Origin: DATADW01 sp963733905
Lineage (GTDB): Bacteria; Actinomycetota; Acidimicrobiia; Spongiisociales; DATADW01
Assembly (NCBI GenBank): GCA_963733905.1
Contig: CAVTEU010000007.1
Coordinates: 729,371-793,370 of the forward strand
Direction: 5' to 3'
Length of the DNA stretch: 64,000 nt
In this document: positions 29,360 through 40,148 of the stretch, piece after piece
How positions within the stretch are numbered: position 1 is the first letter of the stretch
How the letters are laid out: each line of letters starts with the position of its first letter
The notes under the pieces: model-generated
Told to the model about the DNA's origin: nothing
The model's input: the letters and a program-made list of their open reading frames with translations, nothing else
The model's database searches: none
Translations under genes and position numbers: made by a program

Positions 29360-32086
29360 ATGACCGTCGGCGACCGAAACCGCACCATCATCGACGGGTT
29401 CGTCCACCAATTCCCCGACAACGACCCGGTGGAGACCCAGGAGTGGATCGACTCACTCGACGGCGTCGTGGCGGAAGAGGGCCAGGTCAGAGGGCGTTTC
29501 CTGCTGGCGAAGCTGCTCGAGCGCGCCCATGGGACCGGGCTGGGGGTACCGGCCACCGTCACCACTCCCTACGTCAACACCATCCCGGCCGAGGAAGAGC
29601 TGCCCTATCCGGGTGATGAGCACATCGAGCGCCGCATCAGGCGGTTCATCCGCTGGAACGCGGCGGTGATGGTGATCAAGGCCAACCACTTGGAGAAGGG
29701 AATCGGCGGGCACCTGTCGACCTTCGCCTCCTCCGCCACCCTCTACGAGGTCGGGTTCAACCACTTCTGGAAGGGCAAGGAGAACGGTAGCCCCGGGGAC
29801 CACATCTACATCCAGGGTCACGCCGCCCCCGGCATCTACGCCCGGGCCTTCCTGGAGCGGCGGTTCGAGGAGGAGCACCTCGACCGCTTCCGGTTCGAGG
29901 TGGGCGGCGGCGGGCTCTCCTCGTACCCCCACCCGCGGCTCATGCCCAACTTCTGGGAGTACCCCACGGTGTCGATGGGGCTGGGGCCGATCAACTCGAT
30001 CTACCAGGCCCGGTTCAACAAGTACCTCCACAACCGCGGGTCTGGACGACACCTCCGAGTCGCGGGTTTGGTGCTTCATCGGCGACGGCGAGACCGATGA
30101 ACCCGAGACGCTGGGCTCGATCACTCTCGCCGCCAGGGAGAAGCTCGACAACCTGACCTGGGTGATCAACTGCAACCTCCAACGGCTCGACGGCCCCGTC
30201 CGGGGGAACGGCAAGATCATCCAGGAGTTGGAGGCCATCTTCCGCGGCGCCGGCTGGAACGTGATCAAGGTCATCTGGGGAACCGGCTGGGACGAGCTAC
30301 TGGCCAGGGACACCGAGGGCCACCTGGTCAACAAGATGAACAAGACGCTGGACGGCGACTACCAGCGGCTCAGGGCGGAGGACGGTGCCTACATCCGCGA
30401 GCACTTCTTTGGCCCCGAGCCCGAATTGCGTGCGCTGGTCGAGGACTGGACCGACGACCAGATCTGGGCGCTGCGGCGGGGCGGGCTCGACTTCCGCAAG
30501 ATCTACAGCGCCTACCGGGCGGCGACCGAGCTGACCGGCGCACCGACGGTGATCCTGGCGAAGACGATCAAGGGATGGACACTCGGCCCCGACGTCGAGG
30601 GGCGGAACGCCACCCATCAGATCAAGGAGCTGACAAACAAGCAGCTACTCGTGCTGCGGACCAGGCTCAACCTCGAGGAGGACATCCCCGAGGAGGCGCT
30701 GCAGGGCGACCAGGATCCCCCCTACTTCCGGCCCGGCGCCGACACCCCCGAGTACCAGTACCTGATGGAGCGGCGCAAGTCGCTCCACGGGTCGCTCCCC
30801 TCGCGGGTGGTGCGGATCAGGTCACCACTCACGCTTCCCGCCGGAGGACACCTTCTCCGAGGTGCTCGCCGGGAGCGGCAAGGTCGAAGCCTCGACCACG
30901 ATGGCCTTCACCCGCCTGCTGCGCAGTCTCGCCAGGAGCGATCAGTTCGGGCCGCGGGTGATCCCCATCGTCCCCGATGAGGCCCGCACCTTCGGGATGG
31001 ACTCGCTGTTCAGAGAGTTGAAGATCTACGCCTCAGAGGGCCAGCTTTACGAGCCGGTGGACGCCCAGATGCTGCTCTCGTACATGGAGGCCAAAGCGGG
31101 TCAGATTCTCGAGGAAGGCATAACCGAAGCCGGGTCGATGGCCAGCTTCACCGCGGCGGCGAGCTCATACGCCACGCGGGGCGTCCCGGTGGTCCCCTTC
31201 TACATCTTCTACTCGATGTTCGGGTTCCAGCGGGTGGGCGACCTGATCTGGGCAGCGGCCGATCTCCGGGCGCGCGGCTTCCTCCTCGGGGCTACGGCGG
31301 GGAGGACGACGCTCCAGGGCGAGGGGCTGCAGCACCAGGACGGGCACAGCCACCTGCTGATGTCGGCGGTTCCACCCCTGATGGCCTACGACCCCGCCTT
31401 CGCCTACGAGGTGGGGTTGGTGATCAAGGACGGGCTCCGCCGGATGTACGGCGATGACCCCGAGGACGTCTTCTACTACCTGACCCTGTACAACGAGAAC
31501 TACGTGCAGCCCCCGATGGCCGAAGGGGTCGAGGCCGGGGTGATCCAGGGGCTGTACCGGTGGGCGCCGGCGCCCGACGGCGACCTTCCCCACCGCGCCA
31601 CGCTGGCGTTCTCGGGCACCGCCCAGAAGGCAGCCCGCGAGGCCCAGGCGGAATTCGCCGAGCACTGGGGGGTGGGAGTCGAGTTGTGGTCGGCCACCTC
31701 GTTCAAGGCGCTGCGCGAGGAGGCGATGAGCGTCGAGCGCTGGAACCGGCTCCACCCCGGGGAGGAACAGCGAGTGCCGCTGGTGACCCGGTTGCTCGAG
31801 GAAACCTCAGGCCCCTTCATCGCCGTCACCGACAACATGCGAGCGGTCCCCGACCAGGTGAGCCGGTGGGTGCCCCGGCCCTATCTGTCGCTGGGGACCG
31901 ACGGGTTCGGGCGGTCAGACACCAGGGCGGCGTTGCGACGATTCTTCGAGACCGACAAGGAACATGTGGTGGTGGGTGTGCTCACCGCGCTGCACCGAGA
32001 GGGTGCCATTCGGCCCCGAGGTGGTCCGGGACGCCATCAACCGCTACGACCTCGACCCCGAAACACCCGACCCGTGGCGGTCGTAG
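29360..32086 (+). CDS. aceE: Pyruvate dehydrogenase E1 component, homodimeric AceE type (three frame breaks)
   Basis: It decarboxylates pyruvate with thiamine diphosphate and passes acetyl to the lipoyl E2. Visible are ETQEWIDSL at the start, HLSTFASSATLYEVGFNHFW, YIQGHAAPGIYARAFLEGR-like residues, the ThDP motif FIGDGETDEPETLGS … NLTWVINCNLQRLDGPVRGN, and GIQEQD-region equivalents (EEGITEAGSMASF). Removing one G from GGG at 30038-30040 and one C from CCC at 30837-30839 restores the frame. A third break near 32005 gives the natural end DLDPETPDPWRS at 32086. Length is ~908 residues. No E2 or E3 gene is nearby. ATG 29360 was chosen over 29312 because similarity starts there. Confidence 0.92.
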
Positions 32087-32103
32087 GCCGAGCCGCATAG
32101 TCG

Positions 32104-32131
32104 TACCCGGGTCTGCATGCAGGCCCGGGTA
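32104..32131. terminator. Strong hairpin after aceE
   Basis: TACCCGGG (32104-32111) pairs with CCCGGGTA (32124-32131), and the inner CTGCATGCAG is itself palindromic. It lies 18 bp after the aceE stop, so it probably ends that transcript. The following T-run is weak. Confidence 0.65.
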
Positions 32132-32267
32132 TCTATCCTTCCCACGGGAAATCCACCGCCATCGTCTTTCGGGGTGGTTGACTTCCCGACGGCATCGGCG
32201 TCCGAGCGGACGGGGCGCGTCGAGAGCACGACAACGCATCCGACCATGCCTGCAGGAGCTCGGCGCC

Positions 32268-33548
32268 ATGTCTCTGAGTCGTTCCCGTTCGCCAGATCGT
32301 GTCCCGTTCGGAAACGTCTTCGAGACGCGGCCCGCCCTGGCCGCTCTCGCTTCGGCCCTGATCCCGGGTGCCGGTCAATGGCTCCAGGGCAGGAGGAGGC
32401 AGGCCGCGCCGTTGCTGATCGTCTCCGCAGTTGCCTTGCTGGCCACGGTCGGCGCCATCTGGGTCCTCAATCGGCGGGGACCCGTCTACATCCTCGAAGT
32501 GGCGATGCGTCCGGGAGCGCTCGCCACGATCTTCGTGGTCAACGGAGTCTTCTTGGCGGTCCGAGCCTGGGCTGCTGCCGACGCCTACCAAGGTGGACGG
32601 GGGATGGCTACCCGGGCTTCGGCACTCGCCGGTGTGGTGGTGATGGCAATGGTCGTCCTGCCCCATCTCTTCATCGGCGCCCAGGCAGCGCAGGCTCACC
32701 AAGTGGTCACCACAGTCTTCCAACAGCCCGTAGCGGCAAGGAATAAGCCGACCATGGCCACGGCGAGGTGGCGGCCCGGGGAGCGTCTCACCGTGCTCTT
32801 CCTCGGGGCGGAGCGCAACCCAACTGGCGCCACCGAGGTCCGAGGGGCAATGGCCATCACCGTCTTCCCGGGGGACGATCGTGTCGCCGCAGTCACACTT
32901 CCGGCAAACCTCACCGGGATCCCCGTACCAGAAGCCACCGACCACTCCCCCGGCAATGGTTCGCTGACCGACCTCTACCGGTTCGGGACCCGTCACCGCC
33001 GTCTCTATCCAGGGTCTGCCGACCCCGGCGCCGCCATGGTCAAAGATGGCGTGCAGACGCTTCTCGGGATCCCGGTGCACCACGCCGTGGTGTTCGATTC
33101 GAGCAATCTCGATGAGACGGACATGGTCGACACCCCGCATGCAGGCAAGCGCTGCGCCGCGGCAGGCGTGGTCCGCTCGCTTCGACCTGAGGGGCTGGTG
33201 CGTCGCATCCCCTCGCTGGTCGGCGCCCTGGGGATCAGCGTCACCAGCGACATCCCGCTCGACCTGGTCCCCGACATGGTCGAACTGCTCCCCACCCTCT
33301 CCCCCCGCCAGGTGCTGACCGTCCCGATCACGGCGCCCGATTACGGGCGAGCCGAGCAGAAGTCGCAGGTGGCGGATCCGGAGAGGGTCAGGGCTGCCAT
33401 GGTGAGCCTGGTCAAGCTGTCGCCCGGAGGAAGCCGCTTCTCGGCTCGGTCTCGACGACCCGGCCCGCTGCGCCACCGGCCGACCGCTCCAGGCGGCCGC
33501 AGACAACCGGTGATCGACACGGGTCGCAGTACCATCGGCCGACCCTGA
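32268..33548 (+). CDS. LytR-CpsA-Psr (LCP)-like membrane protein
   Basis: From ATG 32268 (GGAG at 32255) the protein has three or four N-terminal helices (GVFLAVRAWAAADAYQGG, SALAGVVVMAMVVLPHLF) and an extracytoplasmic domain with the LCP outline: LTVLFLGAERN, AMAITVFPGDDRVAAVTLPANL, MVKDGVQTLLGIPVHHAVVFD. LCP enzymes attach glycopolymers to the cell wall. The canonical Arg-Asp after the first strand (as in IPRDT) is replaced by LPANL, so catalysis is doubtful. The last ~45 residues are Arg/Pro-rich and may reflect an indel near 33430. Confidence 0.5.
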   Translation: MSLSRSRSPDRVPFGNVFETRPALAALASALIPGAGQWLQGRRRQAAPLLIVSAVALLATVGAIWVLNRRGPVYILEVAMRPGALATIFVVNGVFLAVRAWAAADAYQGGRGMATRASALAGVVVMAMVVLPHLFIGAQAAQAHQVVTTVFQQPVAARNKPTMATARWRPGERLTVLFLGAERNPTGATEVRGAMAITVFPGDDRVAAVTLPANLTGIPVPEATDHSPGNGSLTDLYRFGTRHRRLYPGSADPGAAMVKDGVQTLLGIPVHHAVVFDSSNLDETDMVDTPHAGKRCAAAGVVRSLRPEGLVRRIPSLVGALGISVTSDIPLDLVPDMVELLPTLSPRQVLTVPITAPDYGRAEQKSQVADPERVRAAMVSLVKLSPGGSRFSARSRRPGPLRHRPTAPGGRRQPVIDTGRSTIGRP

Positions 33549-33591
33549 CCGCCTTCCGGGTTTGCCAGAACTGCCCGGTCGAGGAGCCAGC

Positions 33592-35269
33592 GTGACCGAG
33601 CAGCAGACCCGATCCGCCCCACCCGATCAACCCCCGCGTCACCGCAGCGAGAACCAGGCCCGCCGCCAGGCGAGGCTGGTCACCATGGTGCTGCTGGCGG
33701 TGGCCGCCGCCGTCGCCATTTGGCTGCTCATCGACATTTTCTCCGGCGACGTCGGCGGTGCCGGGTCGCCGAGCTCCTCCCCGGGGTCTGCTGCCGAATC
33801 CACGTTGGCGACCACCACCACCCCTCCGCCTCAGCCGGTGGCCGTCCCGCCGGAGAGCTTCGGTGCCCCCTGGGGTACGACTCAGGGGGTCACCATGTTC
33901 CGGGGCAACCCGACCCGGTCCTGGTTCGGGCGCGGGGCGCTCGGCGCCGAGCCGCAGATCGAGTGGAGCTACCCCAGCGGCGAGATGTGCTCGATCTCGG
34001 TCGATCTCGGCGAGGAATCGGAGTGGTGCGGGACAGGCTGGACCGGACAACCGCTGGTCTGGACCAATCCTCGAGGGGACGACCGAGGTCTTGTTCGGCG
34101 GCTACGACGGCGCGGTCCATTTCCTCGACGCGACCACCGGTGAGCCCACCAGGGAGCCTTTCGCAACCGGCGACTTGATCAAGGGATTCGGCGCCATCGA
34201 CCCCGACGGGTATCCGTTGCTCTACTTCGGCTCCCGGGACAACAAGTTCCGGATCGTCGCACTCGACCGCGAACCGGTAGGTCAGATCTGGTCGATGGAC
34301 GCGTTCGACGTCGACGGACTGTGGAACGACGACTGGGACTCGAGCCCGGCCATCATCGACGGCATCCTCTACGTTGGCGGCGAGAACGGCTGGTTCTACG
34401 CCATCGAGTTGAACCGCAGCTACGGCGAGCAAGGCCGGGTGCGTGTCCGCCCCGAGATCCTGTTCTCGGCGCCCACCTACGACGACGAGTTCCTCGACAT
34501 GCTCAACGAGGGCAAGCCGACGCCGCCCGCCGACGAGCTGCCCCGTGACGGCAGCGGGTCAGATCTCGACTACGACGTCGAGGTCAGCGTCGAGAACAGC
34601 CCGGTGTTCTTCCGCAACAGGGTGTACATCGCCAACTCGGCCGGCCGGATCCTCGGATTCGACATCAGTGACATTCGGGAGGGTCGCGCTCCGATCGTCT
34701 TCGACTATTGGTCAGGCGGTGACATCGACGGGACCATGGCGGTGGACCCCAAGGGCCGGCTCATCGTTCCCATCGAATTCGAGCCCAACGACAAGGCGGG
34801 GAAGCCTCCGATGTCAGCGGCCGAGGCCGCCCACCAGCGCGAGGTCGGCCAACTGGTCAAGCTCGACCCATACTCCGAGGACGATCCGAGACTGTGGGGT
34901 GTCGACCTCACCGCCGGTGGCGAGAACGCAGGGATCTGGGCGAGCCCGGTCCTTTACGAAGGGCTGGTCTACGTCCCAACCCACACCGGGGAACTGCTCG
35001 CCGTCAGCGCCGCCAACGGTGAGGTGGTCTGGCGCGATTCGGTCGGTCCCAAGACATGGTCGTCGCCTGTGATCGTCGGCGATCAACTCATCCAGGCCAC
35101 ATTCGCATCTGGAATCCGCGGCTACTCACTGGCCGATCCCAGACACCCCGAGCGACTGTGGACCGTCGAACTGCCCGAGAGCGGAGAACTCGAGTCCACC
35201 CCAGTCGTCTGGGACGGCACCCTCTACGTCGGCTCGCGCAACGGCTTCTTCTACGCGGTAGGCGGGTAG
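33592..35269 (+). CDS. Membrane-anchored PQQ-like beta-propeller repeat protein (frame break)
   Basis: GTG 33592 follows GAGGAG by 5 bp. Residues 1-35 are basic, then one membrane helix (VTMVLLAVAAAVAIWLLIDIF), a Ser/Thr/Pro linker, and a propeller with repeated blades such as DSSPAIIDGILYVGGENGWFYAIE, ENSPVFFRNRVYIANSAGRILGFD, ASPVLYEGLVYVPTHTGELLAV and STPVVWDGTLYVGSRNGFFYAV. The break near 34072 is compatible with one lost C. Such PQQ_2-like propellers serve as scaffolds or ligand binders outside the cell. No quinoprotein active-site residues are evident. It follows the LCP-like gene after 43 bp. Confidence 0.7.
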
Positions 35270-35363
35270 CCGCCAAGCTCCGCGAGGTGCTCGGCTCCGG
35301 TTCCTGAGGTCCGTCGCCACGCTCGAGACCGAAGCGATCCTCCTCGCTGCGACTGGTCGTGGG

Positions 35364-35753
35364 TTAGCGGCCGAGCCGCAGGAACGCGGCGACCGATGTC
35401 CCGCGGACGTCCACCGGGACGCCCGCCGGAAGCCCGGAGCGGATCGCCTCCACCGTCGCCTCGTTGGGAGCGCCGAAGATCTCGATCGCGGCAGTTTCGA
35501 TGAACTCGGCTGCGGCATCGGAACGCTGGTCGGAGCCCTCGACATGTGCCGCGAACCCGGCCGCGTCCGCGAACACATGGACGATCGTCAGCGTCATCGA
35601 TGCCTCGTCGACGTAGGGCAGGAACCCGAGCGTCTGCGGCTTTGCCTTCTCGATCATCGGAGCGCCGGCCGCCAGAAAGGCACGCAGTCCGTCCAGCCGT
35701 CCTGGCCGGATCCGGCTGCGGCTGGTGAACACGATCGGGCCGTCAGACGACAT
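35364..35753 (-). CDS. Putative quinol-monooxygenase-like (ABM) protein
   Basis: From ATG 35753 the 129-residue protein starts with a beta strand (GPIVFTSRSRIRPGRLDGLRAF), then TLGFLPYVDEASMTLTIVHVFADAAGFAAH, typical of ABM-type dimeric barrels. Its start overlaps the end of the cyclase gene by 11 bp, so the two are probably translated together. Function unknown. Confidence 0.5.
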   Translation of the reverse strand: MSSDGPIVFTSRSRIRPGRLDGLRAFLAAGAPMIEKAKPQTLGFLPYVDEASMTLTIVHVFADAAGFAAHVEGSDQRSDAAAEFIETAAIEIFGAPNEATVEAIRSGLPAGVPVDVRGTSVAAFLRLGR

Positions 35754-36579
35754 CGCCGACCTCCCGACCGGCACCCTCCGCTCGGACGGTCACCACGACG
35801 ACCTCGGTCGCCTGCTGCTTGCCCTTCAAGGCAAGCGACCGGTGCTCCAGTCCGTGGACGGCCACCCCGGCCTTACCGGCGGCGTCGACCGGGATGAGGA
35901 TCTCACCGGCGGCCGCCACCGAGCTCAGGCGGGCGGTGACGTTCACCGCATCGCCCATCGCCGTCATCTCTGAGTCGAGACCCAGCCCCACTGATCCCAC
36001 ATATGCGACATCGGAGTTGACGCCGATCCCGACCGGCAGCCACGGTCCCTCGGGTCGGGCGTGACCGGTCGCCGCCAGCAGGCGCTGCGCAGCGCGGACG
36101 GCATGCACGGCGTGAGCCTCCGTCGCCAACGCCGGGATGAACAGCCCGATGACCTCGTCGCCGACGAACTTGTCGACCATCGCGCCCTCGTCGACGAGGA
36201 TCGTCGTCGCCGTGTCGAAGAACCGGCCCATCAGCCGCGTCAACGCCGACGGGGACATCCGCTCCGCCAGCGAGGTCGAACCGCGTACGTCGGCGAACAG
36301 CATCGAGACCTCGATCTCGGCGCCGCCGTGGCTGGACCGGAGCTGGCGATAGCAGCCCGTGCAGTACTTGGGGTTCTTCGGCCACCGGGCGTGTCCGAAC
36401 AGCGGCATCACCAGCCCGCCGAGGCCGCCGAACGGCGCGGCGCACATCTTGCAGCGCGGGCTGCTGGGGATCCGGTTCCGCAGCCGTCGCTTCCATCGGA
36501 TGCCGGTCCCGACCGTCAGCTGGCGGCGCCACTCCTCCTCGACGGTCTTCTCGGAGCGGGGCGCTGGCCGGCCCTCCAT
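35743..36579 (-). CDS. Class III adenylate/guanylate cyclase with N-terminal zinc-ribbon
   Basis: From ATG 36579 the 278-residue protein has paired Cys motifs (CKMC near residue 43 and YCTGC near 75) that can form a zinc ribbon. The cyclase domain follows, with VSMLFADVRGSTSLAERM (metal-binding Asp), VDKFVGDEVIGLF, and GVNSDVAYVGSVG. The second metal Asp and the substrate Lys of the class III signature appear present. It would make cAMP or cGMP in the cytosol. The zinc ribbon may act as a sensor or interaction module. Intact. Confidence 0.75.
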   Translation of the reverse strand: MEGRPAPRSEKTVEEEWRRQLTVGTGIRWKRRLRNRIPSSPRCKMCAAPFGGLGGLVMPLFGHARWPKNPKYCTGCYRQLRSSHGGAEIEVSMLFADVRGSTSLAERMSPSALTRLMGRFFDTATTILVDEGAMVDKFVGDEVIGLFIPALATEAHAVHAVRAAQRLLAATGHARPEGPWLPVGIGVNSDVAYVGSVGLGLDSEMTAMGDAVNVTARLSSVAAAGEILIPVDAAGKAGVAVHGLEHRSLALKGKQQATEVVVVTVRAEGAGREVGDVV

Positions 36580-36638
36580 GGTTGGCACCCTACATGGCGC
36601 CGCCACCGGGTCGGTGTGGAGAGGACGAGGTCCTCGAC

Positions 36639-37268
36639 CTAGACGATCCTCCGGTCGGTGGCCCACCGGGCCAGTTCGTGACGGCTGGAGAGTTGCAGCT
36701 TGCGAAGCACCGCCGAGACATGCGACTCGACCGTCTTCACCGAGATCTCGAGACGCCGAGCGACCTGCTTGTAGGCGAAGCCACGGGCGATGAGGCGAAG
36801 CACCTCCCGCTCCCTCGGGGTCAGCTGGTCCAGCTCGGGATCGGCGGCGGGGACCGACCCGGCGAAGGCATCGAGCACGAAACCGGCGAGCCGCGGCGAG
36901 AACACGGCGTCTCCATCGTCCACCCGGCGGATGGCCTCGACCAGGTCGGTTGGAGCAATCGACTTGGTCACATAGCCGCGGGCCCCGGCGCGGATCATGG
37001 CGATGACGTCCTCGGGCTCGTCCGACACCGACAGCGCCAGGAAGCGCACCTCGGGATGGGCGTCGGCCAGGCTGCGCACCACGGCGATCCCGCCACCCCC
37101 CGGCATGTGGACGTCGATCAGCACCACTTCGGGTTGGGCCGCCCGGATGGCGTTGACCGCCTCGTCCACGTCCCCCGACGATCCGACGATCTCGAAGTGC
37201 TCGCCCAACTCGGAGCGGACCCCGGCGAGGAACAACTCGTGGTCGTCCACCAGGAACAGCTTGATCAT
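36639..37268 (-). CDS. NarL/LuxR-family response regulator
   Basis: The receiver domain has FLVDDHELF, phospho-acceptor VVLIDVHMPG (about residue 50) and the Lys in YVTKSI. The C-terminal LuxR helix-turn-helix is LTPREREVLRLIARGFAYKQVARRLEISVKTVESHVSAVLRKL. It has 209 residues and is intact. The start overlaps the stop of the PspC-histidine kinase gene, so they form a two-component pair that probably controls the divergent PspC/LiaF-like gene. Confidence 0.9.
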   Translation of the reverse strand: MIKLFLVDDHELFLAGVRSELGEHFEIVGSSGDVDEAVNAIRAAQPEVVLIDVHMPGGGGIAVVRSLADAHPEVRFLALSVSDEPEDVIAMIRAGARGYVTKSIAPTDLVEAIRRVDDGDAVFSPRLAGFVLDAFAGSVPAADPELDQLTPREREVLRLIARGFAYKQVARRLEISVKTVESHVSAVLRKLQLSSRHELARWATDRRIV

Positions 37269-38458
37269 GCGCGCTCCAACCGGAGATGCACCTCGGTCCC
37301 CTCCCCAGGTTCGCTGCTCACCTCGGCGCTCCCGCCGTGCCGGCGCATCCGGGCGACGATCGACTCGGCGATCCCACGCCTGTCCGGCGGGATCGCGCCG
37401 TGGTCGAAACCCTTGCCTTGGTCGGTCACCCAGGCGTCGACAGCCCCGTCCCCCACCTCGAGGTAGACCGAGATCGAGCCGGCGCCGGAGTGGCGCGCCG
37501 CGTTGGTCATCGCCTCTCCGGCAGCCGCCACCATCGCCCGGGTGCGGTCATCGAGCGGCATGTCACCCACCGCAACCACCTCGACCGGTAGATCGAAATC
37601 GTGTCTCTACCCGGTCGGCGGCCGAGCGCAGAGCCGCCACCAGCCGCTCACCCTCCACCGCCGGGCCCTTCTCGTACAGCCAGCGGCGCAGTTCCCGTTC
37701 CTGGGCCCTGGCCAGCGTGACCATCCGTCGCGGGTCGTCGGTGCGCTGCATCAAGGCGAGCGTCTGGAGCACCGAATCGTGGAGATGGGCGGTCATCTCG
37801 GCTCGTTCCTCCTGACGGATCCGCTCGGTCCTCTCCCTCCCCAGATCGCGTGCCAGACCCACCAGCCACGGACCGAGCACCAGGGTGACACCGGCGGCGG
37901 TCACCAGCGCCGCCAGCACGACAGTGCCCAAACCGGAGATGGCGTCGATTCCCCCGGCGAGGAGTCCCAGCCCGACCAGAAGAAGGAGGCCCCCCACGAC
38001 GATCCGACCCACCGATCTCTCGCCCCGGTCGCCGGGGAGCAGCAAGTCGGGCATCGCCCCGGCGCCGGCTGCCCTCGGAGCGGTCCCACAACGCAGCCAG
38101 CCCGAAGGCCATGGCAGTGCCCGCAGCCATGACGACGTCGCCGGGCCAGAGCCCGATACCGCGGAGAATGAACAGCGAATCCGGCGAAGCAGAGCAGAGA
38201 GGCCGAGCCGCTGGCGCCGGTCGATTGTGGGATCGGTGCGGCCCCTGGGCCATGCTCCTCGGGGAGGATCGCCCAGAGGCCGACATAGAGGACGAGTCCC
38301 AGCCCATAGACCAGCCCGAGCGTGACGAAACCGGCCCGGACGTAGACCGGCTCGATCCCGAGCGAACGCCCCAGCCCGGCGGCGACCCCACCGAGGACGC
38401 CACGTCGGCGGTCGCGATGCAATTCGAGGCGCGATTTGGTGGTCGTGGCGGATTCCAC
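37265..38458 (-). CDS. Histidine kinase with N-terminal PspC domain, HisKA_3 type (three frame breaks)
   Basis: GTG 38458 opens a PspC domain (RRGVLGGVAAGLGRSLGIEPVYVRAGFVTLG … LWAILPEE), followed by four membrane helices. The dimerisation box is RAEMTAHLHDSVLQTLALMQ, and the ATPase domain has EAMTNAARHSGAGSISVYLE and DQGKGFDHGAI. Breaks lie near 38185, 38075 and 37595. Joined length is about 390 residues. PspC-kinases of this type respond to cell-envelope stress in actinobacteria. Its TGA overlaps the response-regulator ATG. Confidence 0.8.
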
Positions 38459-38588
38459 GGTCCGATGATCCCATGGCGGACGATGCGCCGACAATGGGTG
38501 ATCACCCTCGGCACCTGGTGCGGGGTTAGGGGACTCTGGGGGACATCCCCGATGGACTCCGGAAGCTGCGCCCTTCAGGATTGCAAGC

Positions 38589-39807
38589 ATGAACGACGAA
38601 GCGACCACGACAACCGCCGATCTCACCGCCCCCACCGCCGCCACCGCCGCCGCCCGGCCCGGCGCCCGCGCCGTCACTCCACCGCTCCCGCTCGCACCGG
38701 GTAGTGGCCGGGGTGGCGGGAGGGATTGCCGAGCGTTACGGGGTTGCCCTCTGGGTGGTCCGTGCCGGGTTCATCGCCCTCTGTTTCGCAGGAGGCGTCG
38801 GAGCCCTTCTCTATCTGGCCGGCTGGCTGCTGATTCCCGAGGAGGGGACCGACAAGTCGGTCCTCGGGATCTCGTCGCCGGCCGATACTTCACTCGTCCT
38901 CGGGGTGGCGCTCATCGGGATCGGCCTGGCGGTCCTCCTCGGTTGGATGGGGATCGTCCGCGGCGAATTGGTCGTCGGAGCCGCGTTGGTGGTGTGCGGG
39001 ATCCTCCTCTACCGGCGCGGCCCGTCGCCATCGGGCGGCCCGCCCGGCGGGACAACTCGAGGTCTACGCCACCGATGGATCACCGATGGCGATCGTCGAG
39101 CGGCAACCTGCAATGCCGCCTCCGCCGCCACCTCCTCCAAGGCCAAGAAAGCCGCCGTCGATCCTGGGTCGTCTCACCATCGCGGTCGCACTGGTCGCGA
39201 TCGGGGTGGTTGCGCTGCTCGATGTGACCGGGGTACTCGCCCCCACCGCAATGCACTATCTCGGGATCGGTCTCGGAGTCATCGCTCTCGGATTGCTGGT
39301 CGGCTCCTTTTGGGGCCGGGCGAAGTGGCTGGTGATCCCCGGACTGCTGCTTCTTCCCCTTGTTGCTCGTTGCCCGCTTTTCCGAGCTGACCTGGGACTA
39401 CAGCTACACGAATCAGGTGATCCGCCCGCTCGAGATCGACGACTTGCTCCCCGAGTACCGAGCCGATTCAGGGTCCCTCCTCCTCGACATGAGGGCCCTC
39501 GACCTCGACGGGGCAGCGGTGGCGGTCGAGGTGTCGGTCGGTGCAGGCGAGCTCATCGTGGAGCTTCCCGAGGGGGTGGCGGTGGATTCGTTGGTGACCG
39601 CCCAGGCGGGCGAGGTTGTATGTGCTCGGACAGCACGCCTCCGGGCTCGACGTCAGCCGGGCGGTGACGGTGGTCGGCGACGAGGGCTCGATCGACCTCA
39701 ACGCCTCGGTCGGAGTGGGTACCGCTGAGGTCCGGCTAGGCCGCGAGAAATTCGGGCCGATCGCACCGATCCCACCCTCACCGCCGTTTCTCGATCCGAG
39801 GAGATGA
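38589..39807 (+). CDS. PspC-domain/LiaF-like membrane protein (frame breaks)
   Basis: ATG 38589 opens a Thr/Ala-rich leader, then a PspC domain (VAGVAGGIAERYGVALWVVRAGFIALCFAGG … GWLLIPEEG). Membrane helices and a Pro-rich linker follow, then a cluster of helices (SILGRLTIAVALVAIGVVALLD) and a C-terminal beta-rich domain (SELTWDYSYTNQVIRPLEIDDLLPEY, LDMRALDL … GSIDLNASVGVGTAEVRLG) like the cell-wall-active LiaF/DUF2154 domain. Breaks lie near 38695, 39060, 39360 and 39615. It is divergent from the PspC-kinase pair with a 130-bp shared promoter region, a LiaFSR-like layout. Confidence 0.65.
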
Positions 39808-40148
39808 ACATGCAAGGCGAACGCCACCGATTCGACATTTGGTCATTCATGTTCGGCGCTTTCTTCGCAGCCCTGGCCGCACTCACCATCTGGCTCCCGG
39901 TCGAGCCTGGGTGGATGATCACGATCGGGCGCGCCGTGGGCCCGGCCATCCTCGTGCTGATCGGGATCGGGCTACTCGTGTCGGTATTGCAGGGGCGCCG
40001 GCAGGACGAGACCAGCGATCCCCTAGTCGTCGGGAACGGTGAGGACACGGTCGATCACATGGATCACACCGTTACCGGCAGTGATGTCGCTCTCGAGGAC
40101 GGTGGCTTCACCGACCATTACGGTCTCCCCCTCGATACTGACAGGTAG
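39804..40148 (+). CDS. Small two-helix membrane protein
   Basis: ATG 39804 overlaps the stop of the PspC/LiaF-like gene (ATGA). Two hydrophobic helices (FGAFFAALAALTIWLP and VGPAILVLIGIGLLVSVL) make up the first ~65 residues. The rest of the frame runs into the opposite-strand fasciclin gene and has poor coding character, so the real end may be near 40025 after an indel. Function unknown. Context suggests a part in envelope stress. Confidence 0.5.
   Translation: MNMQGERHRFDIWSFMFGAFFAALAALTIWLPVEPGWMITIGRAVGPAILVLIGIGLLVSVLQGRRQDETSDPLVVGNGEDTVDHMDHTVTGSDVALEDGGFTDHYGLPLDTDR

Noticed and set aside
29360..32086. Programmed frameshifting in aceE
   Set aside because: Breaks fall at ordinary GGG/CCC runs with no slippery heptamer or downstream structure, and similar breaks occur throughout the window.
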